DNA from: Candidatus Pacearchaeota archaeon
GTDB lineage: Archaea > Nanobdellota > Nanobdellia > Pacearchaeales > GW2011-AR1
Reading direction: 5' to 3'
DNA length: 64,000 nucleotides
Assembly: GCA_018221285.1 (NCBI GenBank)
Contig: JAAOYJ010000003.1
Coordinates: forward strand, 1 to 64,000
The translations under genes and the position numbers were made by a program. Shown here piece after piece: positions 8,437 through 15,964 of this stretch. The notes under the pieces are model-generated. The model had not been told where the DNA came from and made no database searches. It saw only the letters and a list, made by a program, of their open reading frames with translations. How positions within the stretch are numbered: the stretch's first letter is position 1; every line of letters starts with the position of its first letter.

Positions 8437-8490
8437 TTACTTCAATTTAACAGCAGTACCGTAAGCCAGCATTTCTGAAGCTCCTTGCAT
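8437..8490 (-). pseudogene. Displaced, recoded copy of the ybjQ-like 3' end
   Basis: Reads ATG CAA GGA ... TAA, 17 sense codons giving exactly the same peptide as the last 17 codons of the intact gene at 8592-8915 (MQGASEMLAYGTAVKLK). The two copies differ at 15 of 54 bases, all synonymous. No start or rest of a gene lies upstream of this copy. It is either the remnant of a tandem paralogue or the original gene end displaced by the element at 8491-8591. Confidence 0.75.
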
Positions 8491-8591
8491 TATGCGAAGC
8501 GACTGTGTCGGCGAGCGTCCAACGAAGTTGGGAATATAATAAACTATGCAAATGACTGTGTCGATTTGCGTCCGACAACGTCGGTGCAAGG
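8491..8591. repeat. Palindromic element between duplicated ybjQ gene ends
   Basis: 101 bp, clearly richer in GC than the surroundings. It holds two similar units of about 37 bases (8494-8531 and 8548-8583), each with GACTGTGTCG, five variable bases, CGTCC and a second hairpin. The second hairpin varies in a compensated way (CCAAC-gaa-GTTGG against CCGAC-aac-GTCGG). The second unit's first hairpin (GCAAATGAC-TGT-GTCgATTTGC, 8548-8569) recurs at 47380-47398 and 63091-63110. Confidence 0.7.
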
Positions 8592-8915
8592 TTATTTGAG
8601 TTTCACGGCTGTCCCATACGCCAACATCTCGCTAGCACCTTGCATTACCATTGAAGTCATAAATCTCACATTGATAATAGCATCCGCCTTTAAATCAATC
8701 GCCTCATTAGCCATTCGATTAAACGCCTCATCTCTTGCATTCTTTGTCATCTCTGTATAAGTTTTTATCTCACCACCGACGATGTTTTTGAACCCAGCAC
8801 CAATGTCTCTTCCAATATTTCTCGCCCGAACAGTACTTCCTTTAACAACTCCCAAAATCTCAGCAACCTTTTTTCCTGGAATTTCTTCACTTGTTGTAAT
8901 AATTATTTCACTCAT
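8592..8915 (-). CDS. ybjQ: YbjQ/UPF0145 family protein
   Basis: 107 residues, the usual length. It starts with IITTSEEIPGKKV, has GSTVRARNIGRDIGAG and a conserved middle (NARDEAFNRMANEA, ADAIINVRF), as in the pentameric YbjQ (DUF74) family, whose role is unknown. It overlaps the upstream 69-aa membrane protein gene by eight bases, suggesting a functional pair. The last 17 codons use an unusually GC-rich codon set compared with a second copy of the same end 155 bases downstream. Confidence 0.85.
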   Translation of the reverse strand: MSEIIITTSEEIPGKKVAEILGVVKGSTVRARNIGRDIGAGFKNIVGGEIKTYTEMTKNARDEAFNRMANEAIDLKADAIINVRFMTSMVMQGASEMLAYGTAVKLK

Positions 8916-9117
8916 TTTTACCCCCTTTTGACTTTTTTATTTTTTCAATATCATCCTCTTTCTTATTAAAGAAAACAAATATCCCAAGAATCAAAATCGG
9001 TAACCCATAAATCAAAATAAATAAACCTACAAAAAAAGAAAGTATTGTCAAAAACACTCCTAAAATAATCATCGCCATCCCAGTTATGGTTCTGCTAGTT
9101 ATATTACCATTACTCAT
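8908..9117 (-). CDS. Small two-helix membrane protein (69 aa), ybjQ partner
   Basis: Two hydrophobic helices (about residues 10-30 and 32-50) followed by a charged tail (KKEDDIEKIKKSKGGKNE). It overlaps the start of the ybjQ-like gene by eight bases, so the two are made together. In many bacteria and archaea YbjQ proteins lie beside small membrane proteins; a shared envelope role is an inference. Confidence 0.7.
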   Translation of the reverse strand: MSNGNITSRTITGMAMIILGVFLTILSFFVGLFILIYGLPILILGIFVFFNKKEDDIEKIKKSKGGKNE

Positions 9118-9147
9118 AAAAAATTAAACCCATTTTAATTAATAAAG

Positions 9148-9702
9148 TTATCCCTCAACAACCTCTGCCTTCCCCCCATCAATCAAAATCTTTGCAATCT
9201 CCTTAGGGATATTCGCAATTTGCCCTTTATCAAAACCTCCCATCTTATTCCCATCCAAATCTACAAACTCTTCGACAGGATTATTAAAAACAACCAACTC
9301 ATTCTTTGATTCCTCCTCTTTCTTTCCATTCAAAGTCTCATTAAGACTCTTATCAGAAACATCTATCGACTTCATCAATTCCTCAAACAACGACTTCTCA
9401 AACGCAAACATATTATCAAAATCTTGTTTAGAAATCCCTGTCTCAGCAGCAATCAAAATCAGATTCAAAAGCTTCTTCCTCCTTATCCTCATTAACTCCC
9501 TAAACAAAATCCCTGCATTCTCAAGCTGTTTCTTTGTCTTCACAACAACATCTGAAAAATCATCGTCCTCCTTCGACGCTATCTCCTTCTTCTCCTTAAG
9601 ATACTTCGCAACCTTAACAACAAAATTCTTAGCAATCGGCTGCAACTGCTCAGAATACCTCTCCTTCCTAGCAGCTTCGTATATGTCTTTGTAAGTTATC
9701 AT
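9148..9702 (-). CDS. Archaeal GINS subunit (Gins51-type)
   Basis: 184 residues from the ATG at 9702. The start is chosen because MITYKDIYEAARKE is the typical opening of archaeal GINS. A longer frame from 9759 only reads through an inserted element. The A-domain is helical (FRELMRIRRKKLLNLILIAAETG), followed by an acidic linker and a small C-terminal B-domain (VEEFVDLDGNKMGGFDKGQ...IAKILIDGGKAEVV). GINS bridges the MCM helicase and the RecJ/Cdc45-like protein; a RecJ-like gene is at 21527. The first 33 bases are present twice, flanking the element at 9703-9805. A purine-rich GGGAGGG lies just upstream of the chosen ATG. Confidence 0.85.
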   Translation of the reverse strand: MITYKDIYEAARKERYSEQLQPIAKNFVVKVAKYLKEKKEIASKEDDDFSDVVVKTKKQLENAGILFRELMRIRRKKLLNLILIAAETGISKQDFDNMFAFEKSLFEELMKSIDVSDKSLNETLNGKKEEESKNELVVFNNPVEEFVDLDGNKMGGFDKGQIANIPKEIAKILIDGGKAEVVEG

Positions 9703-9839
9703 CTTATCCCTCCCGAAGCTGCGCCGTGGTATCCATCGGAGGCAATGAAAAGATGCCACCGTTCAGTGTTTAGAGGAAGTTCAAAAGAAACCAACGGGTT
9801 TCTTTTAGCAGCTTCGTATATGTCTTTGTAAGTTATCAT
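9703..9839. repeat. Hairpin element plus duplicated GINS start
   Basis: A 34-bp sequence at 9669-9702 (GINS codons 1-11) is repeated exactly at 9806-9839. The upstream copy starts with an ATG that overlaps the TGA of the exonuclease gene, the usual coupling in this genome. The 103 bp between hold a 10-bp-stem hairpin (AAAAGAAACC/GGTTTCTTTT) and a second stem (GTGGTATC/GATGCCAC on the plus strand). The upstream copy opens a 46-codon ORF whose TGA overlaps the real GINS ATG. The plus strand shares GGAGGCAAT and TTCAGTGTTTAGA with the element before SRP54. Confidence 0.75.
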
Positions 9840-10444
9840 TTTTTCAAATAATTAGGAATTTCAAATTTACTAAATTCTGGAAAAAGATTTTTTCCATGAA
9901 CCAATCTTGAAAAACATTCTGCAGTTAACTTTGCATCCTCAAGAGCATTGTGATGTCCTCTTTCATCTTTTAACCCACAGAATTGAAGCGTATTTCTAAG
10001 CCCCATATCATTATTCCCCCCTTTTAGAAGAAATTTTTTATTTAACCCAAAAAATTTTATTTGTGCAATTGTATGCAAATCAAATGCCCTATGATGATTT
10101 GGTGGGGAAAAAGGGTCTTTCTTAAAATACTTCATAGTCTTAACCTTAATAAATGCCTGATCAAATTGGGGATTATGACAAAGCAAATCTCTATTCTGTA
10201 TTGAATCACACCAATTTAAAAAATTCCCGATTAGTTCTTTTTGGGATTGCTTATTTTTATCTCTCAATTCTTCTTCAGTCTTACCAATAATCAGTAATGC
10301 ACGCTCGTTCACAGTATCTCCCTCATCAATTCTTACCTCTTCTAAAAAATAATTTTCCGGGTTTTCAATATCAATCGCTCCTATCTGCCAAATTCCATTC
10401 TCAACATAATCTCCTCCACTCGTTTCAATATCTAATACTATCAT
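9836..10444 (-). CDS. DnaQ-like DEDDh 3'-5' exonuclease
   Basis: 202 residues from the ATG at 10444, chosen because a TATA-like ATTAAAAATC lies about 25 bases upstream and the protein then opens directly with MIVLDIETSG. The Exo I motif is D-I-E; Exo II is in CHNPQFDQAF; Exo III is HHNALEDAK with the catalytic His and Asp. This matches RNase T / DNA polymerase epsilon-type exonucleases acting on DNA or RNA 3' ends. Its stop overlaps the first copy of the GINS start, pointing to a role linked to replication. Confidence 0.85.
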   Translation of the reverse strand: MIVLDIETSGGDYVENGIWQIGAIDIENPENYFLEEVRIDEGDTVNERALLIIGKTEEELRDKNKQSQKELIGNFLNWCDSIQNRDLLCHNPQFDQAFIKVKTMKYFKKDPFSPPNHHRAFDLHTIAQIKFFGLNKKFLLKGGNNDMGLRNTLQFCGLKDERGHHNALEDAKLTAECFSRLVHGKNLFPEFSKFEIPNYLKK

Positions 10445-10502
10445 ACAAATAACAAACATCATCGATTTTTAATGATTGCTATGCTACAAAATGTATAAAG
10501 AA

Positions 10503-11744
10503 CTACCTCGCAAACCCAACCTTTTTCAATAATTCATTTCCATTCATTCCTCCCAAAGTCCCCTTTCTAGCTTCCTTCTCATTGAATTCCTTCTCCTTAG
10601 GAATTGAATCATTATAAAATAAAACTGGAACAGGGTCTGCCGAATGAAATTTCAAATTACATGGGGTTGAATGATCTGCTGTCACAACTACTTTAATCTT
10701 CTTCGACGGCGCAAACTTCCTCAAGAACTTAAAAAAAGTCTTATCAATATACTCGAGCATCAGCTTCTTCTCAATCGGCTTATTATCATGTCCAGGCAAA
10801 TCTGTCTCCTTAATATGCACATAAGCATAATCAAATTTCTTACGGTTCTTCTTCAGAATCTTCGCATTAAACCTACATGACTTCTTCAATCCCTTCCACA
10901 AATTCTCATAAGCATCAAGTTTCTTCAATTTAGGATAATCAAATGAAAACACTGTCATCCCACTAACTCTAGAAAAACCAATCTCAAGAGGCATATAGCT
11001 TGGCGAAACCCATTTATTGTACCTCTTCAATTTTGGAGGTTCAATCCCAGCACCCCGAATAAGAATATAATTCGCAGGCATCAACCCTCTTCTCTTCCTT
11101 TCTTCATTGACAGGATGTTTATCAAGAACCCGATAGGCTTTCTCAAGAAATTCATTTACAATGTTAACAGTATATTGTGTATTCTCATCATCATCTAAAG
11201 GTTTGCAAAATTTAATTTTAGTGGCCGCCTTTAATTTACCCTGTGAATAAGTAAGATCATTGCCCAAAAGGTCCTCTGAAAACCCTCCTCTGAAAACCAA
11301 CACTCCTCTATGCTGAATCGTCGGCTCAAAATCAAACTTAACTGGAAGTTTTATTTTATTCAAAGCTTTTCCCAAAATCCCCGCCTCATCCTTTGTCAAT
11401 GTCCTTCCTGCCCTTCGATCAATAATATTTCCTTTCTCCAAAGAATCAACAGTTGCAAAATTAGTTCTAAATGCCAAATCCCCTCTTGTCAACTTCAAAT
11501 CAGTTCCTCTTGCCTCCAACTGGCCACGTGTACTAGAAATCAATTTATTTCCAAAGATAGAAATAATCGCCTCGTCTGATTCAGGCACAAAACCAGGTTT
11601 AACAGGATACATATAACCCATTTCTCCTCGGGTAGCAAGAAAATCCAAGTTCGGCATCTCTGCAGCTTCAAGCGGAGTCTTTCCATCAAGAAGCTTATGA
11701 GGGCGGTCTCCCATCCCATCAATTATCACCAATATTCCTTTCAT
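10503..11744 (-). CDS. apgM: Cofactor-independent phosphoglycerate mutase, archaeal type
   Basis: 413 residues. Opens with LVIIDGMGDRP (metal-binding Asp), and has PESDEAIISIFG with the Ser that carries the phosphate, HIKETDLPGHD and VVTADHSTPC as later metal ligands. It converts 3-phosphoglycerate and 2-phosphoglycerate in glycolysis or gluconeogenesis. It ends 58 bases before the exonuclease gene. The ATG is preceded by a strong GGAGG; the TATA box (about 11821-11830) is some 80 bases away, leaving a leader with a short ORF. Confidence 0.93.
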   Translation of the reverse strand: MKGILVIIDGMGDRPHKLLDGKTPLEAAEMPNLDFLATRGEMGYMYPVKPGFVPESDEAIISIFGNKLISSTRGQLEARGTDLKLTRGDLAFRTNFATVDSLEKGNIIDRRAGRTLTKDEAGILGKALNKIKLPVKFDFEPTIQHRGVLVFRGGFSEDLLGNDLTYSQGKLKAATKIKFCKPLDDDENTQYTVNIVNEFLEKAYRVLDKHPVNEERKRRGLMPANYILIRGAGIEPPKLKRYNKWVSPSYMPLEIGFSRVSGMTVFSFDYPKLKKLDAYENLWKGLKKSCRFNAKILKKNRKKFDYAYVHIKETDLPGHDNKPIEKKLMLEYIDKTFFKFLRKFAPSKKIKVVVTADHSTPCNLKFHSADPVPVLFYNDSIPKEKEFNEKEARKGTLGGMNGNELLKKVGFAR

Positions 11745-11832
11745 TCAAAATAACCTCCATGCCTTTTTTGGATGAATGAAAATCTCTGATTTACTTTCAT
11801 GAAAAAACAAAACACCTGTTCTTTAAATAAAT
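11745..11832 (-). promoter_or_regulatory. apgM leader with short upstream ORF
   Basis: A minus-strand TATA (TTTAAAG-like, centre about 11825) predicts transcription from about 11800, where an ATG (ATGAAAGTA...) begins a 19-codon ORF. This ORF stops with a TGA that overlaps the apgM ATG. The first seven bases are the same as the apgM start (ATGAAAG). GGAGG lies 13-9 bases before the apgM ATG. The layout equals that of GINS and arginase but the duplicated part is very short, so it may be chance. Confidence 0.4.
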
Positions 11833-11883
11833 TTGGATGATAGAATAAGAAACTATTATAAATCTCTCCCAATTAACTTAATC

Positions 11884-13023
11884 ATGTTTGGAAGATTAAA
11901 GGATAAACTAAAGAGTTGGACAAAAAAGGTTTCTGAGAAGATTGTAGAGAAAGCTCCGGCAGAGCCAGTTGAAACCGGAATTAAAGAAAAACCTATAATA
12001 GTGGCAAAACCCAAGCGAGATCGTGAGGCTAAATTAACAACCGCACCGAAAGGGCGGGAGGGAGGGGATATCCGAACGACCTCGCGAGAAAAAGACGAGC
12101 CAATCCCAAAAGAAGAATCCCTCGAACCTGGAAAAGAAGGATTCTTCAAGAAAATTACCTCAAAAATACAAAAAGTCAAAATCTCAGATAAAGAATTTGA
12201 AGTTTACTCTGAAGAACTTGAAATGCTTCTCCTCGAGAACAATGTTGCACTTGAAGTTGCTGAAAAGATGATTAAGGAATTAAAAGAGAAAATCGTCGGT
12301 AAAGAATTACTAAAGAAAGAGGTTGAAGATGAAATCAAGGATTCGTTCAAGGACATTATTAGGAATATCTTGATTGACCCTTTTGACATTGTGGAGAAGA
12401 TTCAAGATAAATCATTAGACCAGTCAAAAGAACCTTATGTAATATTATTCTGTGGAATAAATGGAACAGGCAAAACAACAACGGTTGCAAAAATCGCTCA
12501 GCAGCTTAAAGACAAAAACATCTCCTGCGTAATAGCAGCAGCAGATACTTTCAGGGCAGCTTCAATAGAACAGATAAAAAAACACGGTGACAAGTTAGGC
12601 ATCAAGGTAATCGCTAATGAATATGGTTCTGACCCTGCATCCGTGGGATTCGATGCAGTAAAATACGCAAAGAAGAACCTAATCAACTGCGTCCTAATCG
12701 ACACTGCAGGAAGAATGCACACTTCAAAGAATCTTCTAAAAGAAATCGAAAAGATTGCAAGAATCAATAAACCAGATACAAAAATCTTTGTCGGCGAATC
12801 AATCACAGGAAACGACGCAATCGAACAAGTCAAAAACTTCAACTGGGAAATCGGAATCGACGGAATCGTCCTAACAAAAGCAGATATCGATGATAAAGGC
12901 GGCACAGCTTTATCAGTGGGTTATGTCACAAAGAAACCAATACTATATCTTGGGACAGGCCAAGAATACGACGCCATAGAAGTCTTCGACAAGAATAAGT
13001 TTATTGAGAAGTTGGGACTATAA
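11884..13023 (+). CDS. ftsY: Signal recognition particle receptor FtsY
   Basis: 379 residues from the ATG at 11884, chosen because a TATA box (TATTATAAATC) lies about 25 bases upstream and MFGRLKDKLKSW is the usual archaeal opening. After a charged linker (about residues 20-90) come the N domain and the GTPase domain: P-loop GINGTGKTTT near residue 190, DTAGR near 272, TKAD near 329. It docks ribosome-SRP complexes at the membrane with SRP54, the next gene. The linker contains an odd GC-rich in-frame stretch (residues about 38-80) with a G-quadruplex motif. Confidence 0.95.
   Translation: MFGRLKDKLKSWTKKVSEKIVEKAPAEPVETGIKEKPIIVAKPKRDREAKLTTAPKGREGGDIRTTSREKDEPIPKEESLEPGKEGFFKKITSKIQKVKISDKEFEVYSEELEMLLLENNVALEVAEKMIKELKEKIVGKELLKKEVEDEIKDSFKDIIRNILIDPFDIVEKIQDKSLDQSKEPYVILFCGINGTGKTTTVAKIAQQLKDKNISCVIAAADTFRAASIEQIKKHGDKLGIKVIANEYGSDPASVGFDAVKYAKKNLINCVLIDTAGRMHTSKNLLKEIEKIARINKPDTKIFVGESITGNDAIEQVKNFNWEIGIDGIVLTKADIDDKGGTALSVGYVTKKPILYLGTGQEYDAIEVFDKNKFIEKLGL
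12052..12067 (+). other. G-quadruplex motif inside ftsY linker
   Basis: GGG-C-GGG-A-GGG-A-GGGG: four G-tracts with one-base loops, the pattern expected to fold into a very stable parallel quadruplex. It lies in a GC-rich stretch encoding APKGREGGDIR in the non-conserved linker. The same frame and similar residues (VPKALTGGRAR) occur at the motif in the Hef nuclease gene. Confidence 0.7.
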
Positions 13024-13067
13024 GCCCCCACCCAAAACTTAATAATCTCACCTTCTTTCCCTAATTT

Positions 13068-13162
13068 ATGTTAAATAAATTTATGCGATTTCCGCGGAGG
13101 CAATTAGAAATCGCCCTTCAGTGCTTAGAAAAAAGAGCGCGAGAAAACAGGGGTTGTCTCGC
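13068..13162 (+). repeat. Hairpin element and displaced SRP54 start
   Basis: An ATG at 13068 sits about 26 bases after a TATA-like CTTAATAAT and opens MLNKF, close to the SRP54 opening MLEKL (ATG TTA AAT AAA against ATG CTA GAA AAA). The ORF then crosses two hairpins (GCGATTTC/GAAATCGC at about 13083-13113; GCGAGA/TCTCGC at about 13139-13162) and stops at a TAG overlapping the real ATG (ATGCTAG). It shares GGAGGCAAT and TTCAGTGCTTAGA with the GINS element. Confidence 0.65.
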
Positions 13163-14539
13163 ATGCTAGAAAAACTAGGAGAAGTCCTTAGAAAAGCTAC
13201 AGATAAAGTAGCAAATGCTATCTTTCTTGACAAGAACCTTGTTGACAGCATTATAAGGGATCTACAAAGGGCGCTGATTGAAGCAGATGTTAATGTGACT
13301 TTGGTGAAACAGCTTTCTGACAAGATCAAGAAAGCGGCGCTTGATGAAAGAATCAAAGAGATTGACAAAAAAGAGCACATAATCAAATTGCTACATGACG
13401 AACTTGTTAAGATTCTTGGAGAACATAAACAACTAAAGCCCCAAACAAAGCAGAACAGAATTATGCTCTTGGGGTTATATGGTGCGGGTAAAACCACTAC
13501 TATTGCAAAACTAGGAAACTATTATGCAAAGCGAGGAAAGAAGGTTGCTTTGGTTGGATTAGATGTTCACAGGCCTGCAGCAAAAGAGCAACTTAAACAA
13601 CTTGCAGAGAAAAACAAATTAAACTATTTTATCGACGAGGAAGAAAACGACCCAATTAAAACTTGGAAAAAGTTCAAGCCAAAATTAAAAGAATACAATT
13701 TGATTCTGGTTGACACTGCAGGACGGCACAATTTAGATAAAGAATTAGTCGCAGAAATCTCTGCATTAAATAAGCAGATAAAACCGACCGAATCAATTCT
13801 TGTTATGCCTTCAGATATTGGCCAGGCTGCAAAATCACAAGCAGATGATTTCAAAAAGATGCTCCAGATCACAGGAGTTATAATCACAAGAATGGACTCG
13901 TCTGCAAAAGGTGGCGGAGCATTAACAGCCTGCGCAGAAACAAAAGCACCTGTCTACTTCATTACTAACGGTGAAAAGATAAATGATATTGAAGAATTCA
14001 ACCCTGAAGCTTTCTTAGCACGTCTTCTTGGAATGGGTGACTTGAAATCATTGATAGAAAAAATAAAATCAGTTACAGACGAAAAGAAGCAAGCAAAGAT
14101 TCAGAAGAGCCTTGAAGAAGGCAAGCTAACTCTAACAGATGTTGTTGAACAAGTTAAGTCAATGGGCTCTCTCGGAGGTTTTGATAAAATTAAAGGTATG
14201 ATTCCAGGTTTAGGAAAAGCAAAGATTCCAGAAGGCTTGATGGAAACTCAACAAGGAAAGATTGCAAAATGGGAACACATAATCAAATCAATGACTTCTG
14301 AAGAAAGAGACAATCCAGAAATCCTAAAGGACAAAAAAACAGGAACATCAAGAATCAATAGAATCGCGCAAGGAGCAGGAGTCAACAATTCTGAAATCCG
14401 CTCTCTACTTAAGCAATACGACATGCTCAACGACATGATTAAATCTTCAAGCAGCTTCGACCCTTCCAAAGGAATCAACCAAAAACAAATGATGAAACTC
14501 GCAAAGAAGTTTGGTAAAGGAAAGAAGTTGAGGTTTTAA
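13163..14539 (+). CDS. srp54: Signal recognition particle protein SRP54
   Basis: 458 residues from the ATG at 13163; the family opens with MLEKLGE..., and the longer frame from 13121 is read-through of a repeat. Domains: N (about 1-95), G (P-loop GLYGAGKTTT near 105, DTAGR near 183, TRMD near 242) and Met-rich M domain (about 310-458, with MMKLAKKFGKGKK at the end) that binds signal peptides and SRP RNA. It follows FtsY in the same direction, separated by its own promoter. An AGGGG lies about 13 bases before the ATG, within the inserted element. Confidence 0.95.
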   Translation: MLEKLGEVLRKATDKVANAIFLDKNLVDSIIRDLQRALIEADVNVTLVKQLSDKIKKAALDERIKEIDKKEHIIKLLHDELVKILGEHKQLKPQTKQNRIMLLGLYGAGKTTTIAKLGNYYAKRGKKVALVGLDVHRPAAKEQLKQLAEKNKLNYFIDEEENDPIKTWKKFKPKLKEYNLILVDTAGRHNLDKELVAEISALNKQIKPTESILVMPSDIGQAAKSQADDFKKMLQITGVIITRMDSSAKGGGALTACAETKAPVYFITNGEKINDIEEFNPEAFLARLLGMGDLKSLIEKIKSVTDEKKQAKIQKSLEEGKLTLTDVVEQVKSMGSLGGFDKIKGMIPGLGKAKIPEGLMETQQGKIAKWEHIIKSMTSEERDNPEILKDKKTGTSRINRIAQGAGVNNSEIRSLLKQYDMLNDMIKSSSSFDPSKGINQKQMMKLAKKFGKGKKLRF

Positions 14540-14540
14540 G

Positions 14541-15209
14541 ATGGGAAGATTATTTTTATCTGGAGGGGGAAACGAAAAACAAACCCAAGTTCTAGACGAG
14601 ATATTCATAAAAGACATCAATAAGATTCTTTACATCCCAATTGCATGGAATGATACAGTATATGATGACTGTGTTAAATGGTTTAAAAAAATGCTTGCTC
14701 TTCACAAAAAAGAAACCAAAGTTGATGTATTAACAGAGCTAAATAAAAACATAAATTTAAACGATTATGATGCAGTATATATTGGGGGAGGAAACACCTT
14801 CAAATTACTAAATGCAATAAAAATAAATAACTTTGATAAAAAACTGGTAGATTATTATAATTCTCATGGAACAATTTATGGAGGTTCAGCAGGAGCAATT
14901 ATCTTTGGATATGATATTTATCTTGCCTTACTATGCAAAGATAAAGATGTAAACAAAATTGGGTTAAAAAATTTATCTGGGATCAATCTGGTAAACGGCT
15001 ATGATATTCAATGTCATTTTGAAGAAAACCAGGTACAAGAACATCAAAAATATATTAAAAAATCAGGGAGAAACATTGTAGCAATCCCAGAAGAATCAGC
15101 ACTTATGATTGATAATGGTAAACTAACTGTAATTGGAACTAAACCAATAACTGTAATTTCTAAAAACAAATCAAAAAATTATTCTCCAAACCAAAAAGTA
15201 ATAATCTAA
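14541..15209 (+). CDS. S51-family (peptidase E-like) serine peptidase
   Basis: 222 residues, starts one base after the SRP54 stop. MGRLFLSGGGNE opens a Rossmann-like core, followed by VYIGGGNTFKLL, and GGSAGAIIFG near residue 118 carries the nucleophilic Ser in the classic GxSAG context. A later His (CHFEENQ) and IPEESALMIDNG near 185 match the family. It probably hydrolyses Asp-containing dipeptides. It is a fuller relative of the 187-aa protein at 5019-5582, and lies in one run with SRP54 and Bud32. Confidence 0.82.
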   Translation: MGRLFLSGGGNEKQTQVLDEIFIKDINKILYIPIAWNDTVYDDCVKWFKKMLALHKKETKVDVLTELNKNINLNDYDAVYIGGGNTFKLLNAIKINNFDKKLVDYYNSHGTIYGGSAGAIIFGYDIYLALLCKDKDVNKIGLKNLSGINLVNGYDIQCHFEENQVQEHQKYIKKSGRNIVAIPEESALMIDNGKLTVIGTKPITVISKNKSKNYSPNQKVII

Positions 15210-15210
15210 A

Positions 15211-15963
15211 ATGAAAACAATAGCTCAAGGAGCAGAAGCAATCATCTTCAAAGAAGGGAATAAAGTAACCAAAGACAGAATCAAAAAATCCTACAGAATC
15301 CCTGAGATTGATAATAAAATCCGTACTCGAAGAACAAAATCAGAAACCAAACTTCTAATCAAAGCCTCTCAAATTATTAACTGCCCAAAACCAATAATAG
15401 AAACTCAAGCCCACCAAATAAAAATGCCCTTCATCGACGGCAAAAAACTCTCAGAACACCTAGATAAATTCCCCCTCACCAAACAAAAACAAATATGCAA
15501 ACAAATCGGAGAATCAATCGCTAAACTCCACGACAACAATATAATCCACGGAGACCTCACAACAAGCAATATGATTTACGTCCCAACCAAGAGTTCCCTA
15601 TTTAAAAAAGGGGGTGATGAAAACCTATCAATTAAAACTAAAACCCCAAGTACAAAAAAATCCTTTCCTCTTAACAAATCTCAAGCGAAGAAATCTGGCA
15701 AAGCCGATTTCGAAGCAATCAATCCGCGAGACAACGGCGAGCGCATTTTCTTCATAGACTTTGGATTAGGTTTCATAAGCCAAAGATACGAGGATAAAGC
15801 AGTTGATCTACATCTCCTTAAACAAGCTCTTGAAGCAAAACATTTCAAACATTGGGAAGTTCTCTTCAAAGTAATAATCAAGAGATACAAAAATTCAAAA
15901 GATGCTGATAAAATTCTAAAACAGTTGGAGAAGGTTGAGAAGAGAGGGAGATATAAAAAATAA
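15211..15963 (+). CDS. bud32: KEOPS kinase Bud32 with internal insertion
   Basis: 250 residues; archaeal Bud32 is usually about 190-225. It has IAQGAEAIIF (Gly loop), KVTKDRIKKSYR, HGDLTTSN (catalytic loop) and IDFGLGF (metal loop), followed by DKAVDLHLLKQALEAKH, typical of the family. In KEOPS it supports t6A tRNA modification. Between HGDLTTSNMIY and IFFIDFG there is an extra stretch of about 50 residues (about 125-178), rich in Lys, Ser and Pro. It contains GC-rich hairpin-like DNA and looks inserted in frame. The core motifs flank it intact. Confidence 0.88.
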   Translation: MKTIAQGAEAIIFKEGNKVTKDRIKKSYRIPEIDNKIRTRRTKSETKLLIKASQIINCPKPIIETQAHQIKMPFIDGKKLSEHLDKFPLTKQKQICKQIGESIAKLHDNNIIHGDLTTSNMIYVPTKSSLFKKGGDENLSIKTKTPSTKKSFPLNKSQAKKSGKADFEAINPRDNGERIFFIDFGLGFISQRYEDKAVDLHLLKQALEAKHFKHWEVLFKVIIKRYKNSKDADKILKQLEKVEKRGRYKK

Positions 15964-15964
15964 A

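Noticed and set aside
8494-8583. Possible CRISPR repeats
   Set aside because: Only two units, of unequal stems and with a 16-base gap; no cas gene in the window.
8485-8760. 91-aa plus-strand ORF over the ybjQ region
   Set aside because: Antisense of the ybjQ-like gene and of the repeat; no promoter or family features.
9703-9759. GINS start at 9759 (203 aa)
   Set aside because: The first 19 residues come from the inserted hairpin element; the conserved protein begins at 9702.
13121-13162. SRP54 start at 13121
   Set aside because: Residues 1-14 are read from a repeat and have no counterpart in SRP54; MLEKLGE at 13163 is conserved.
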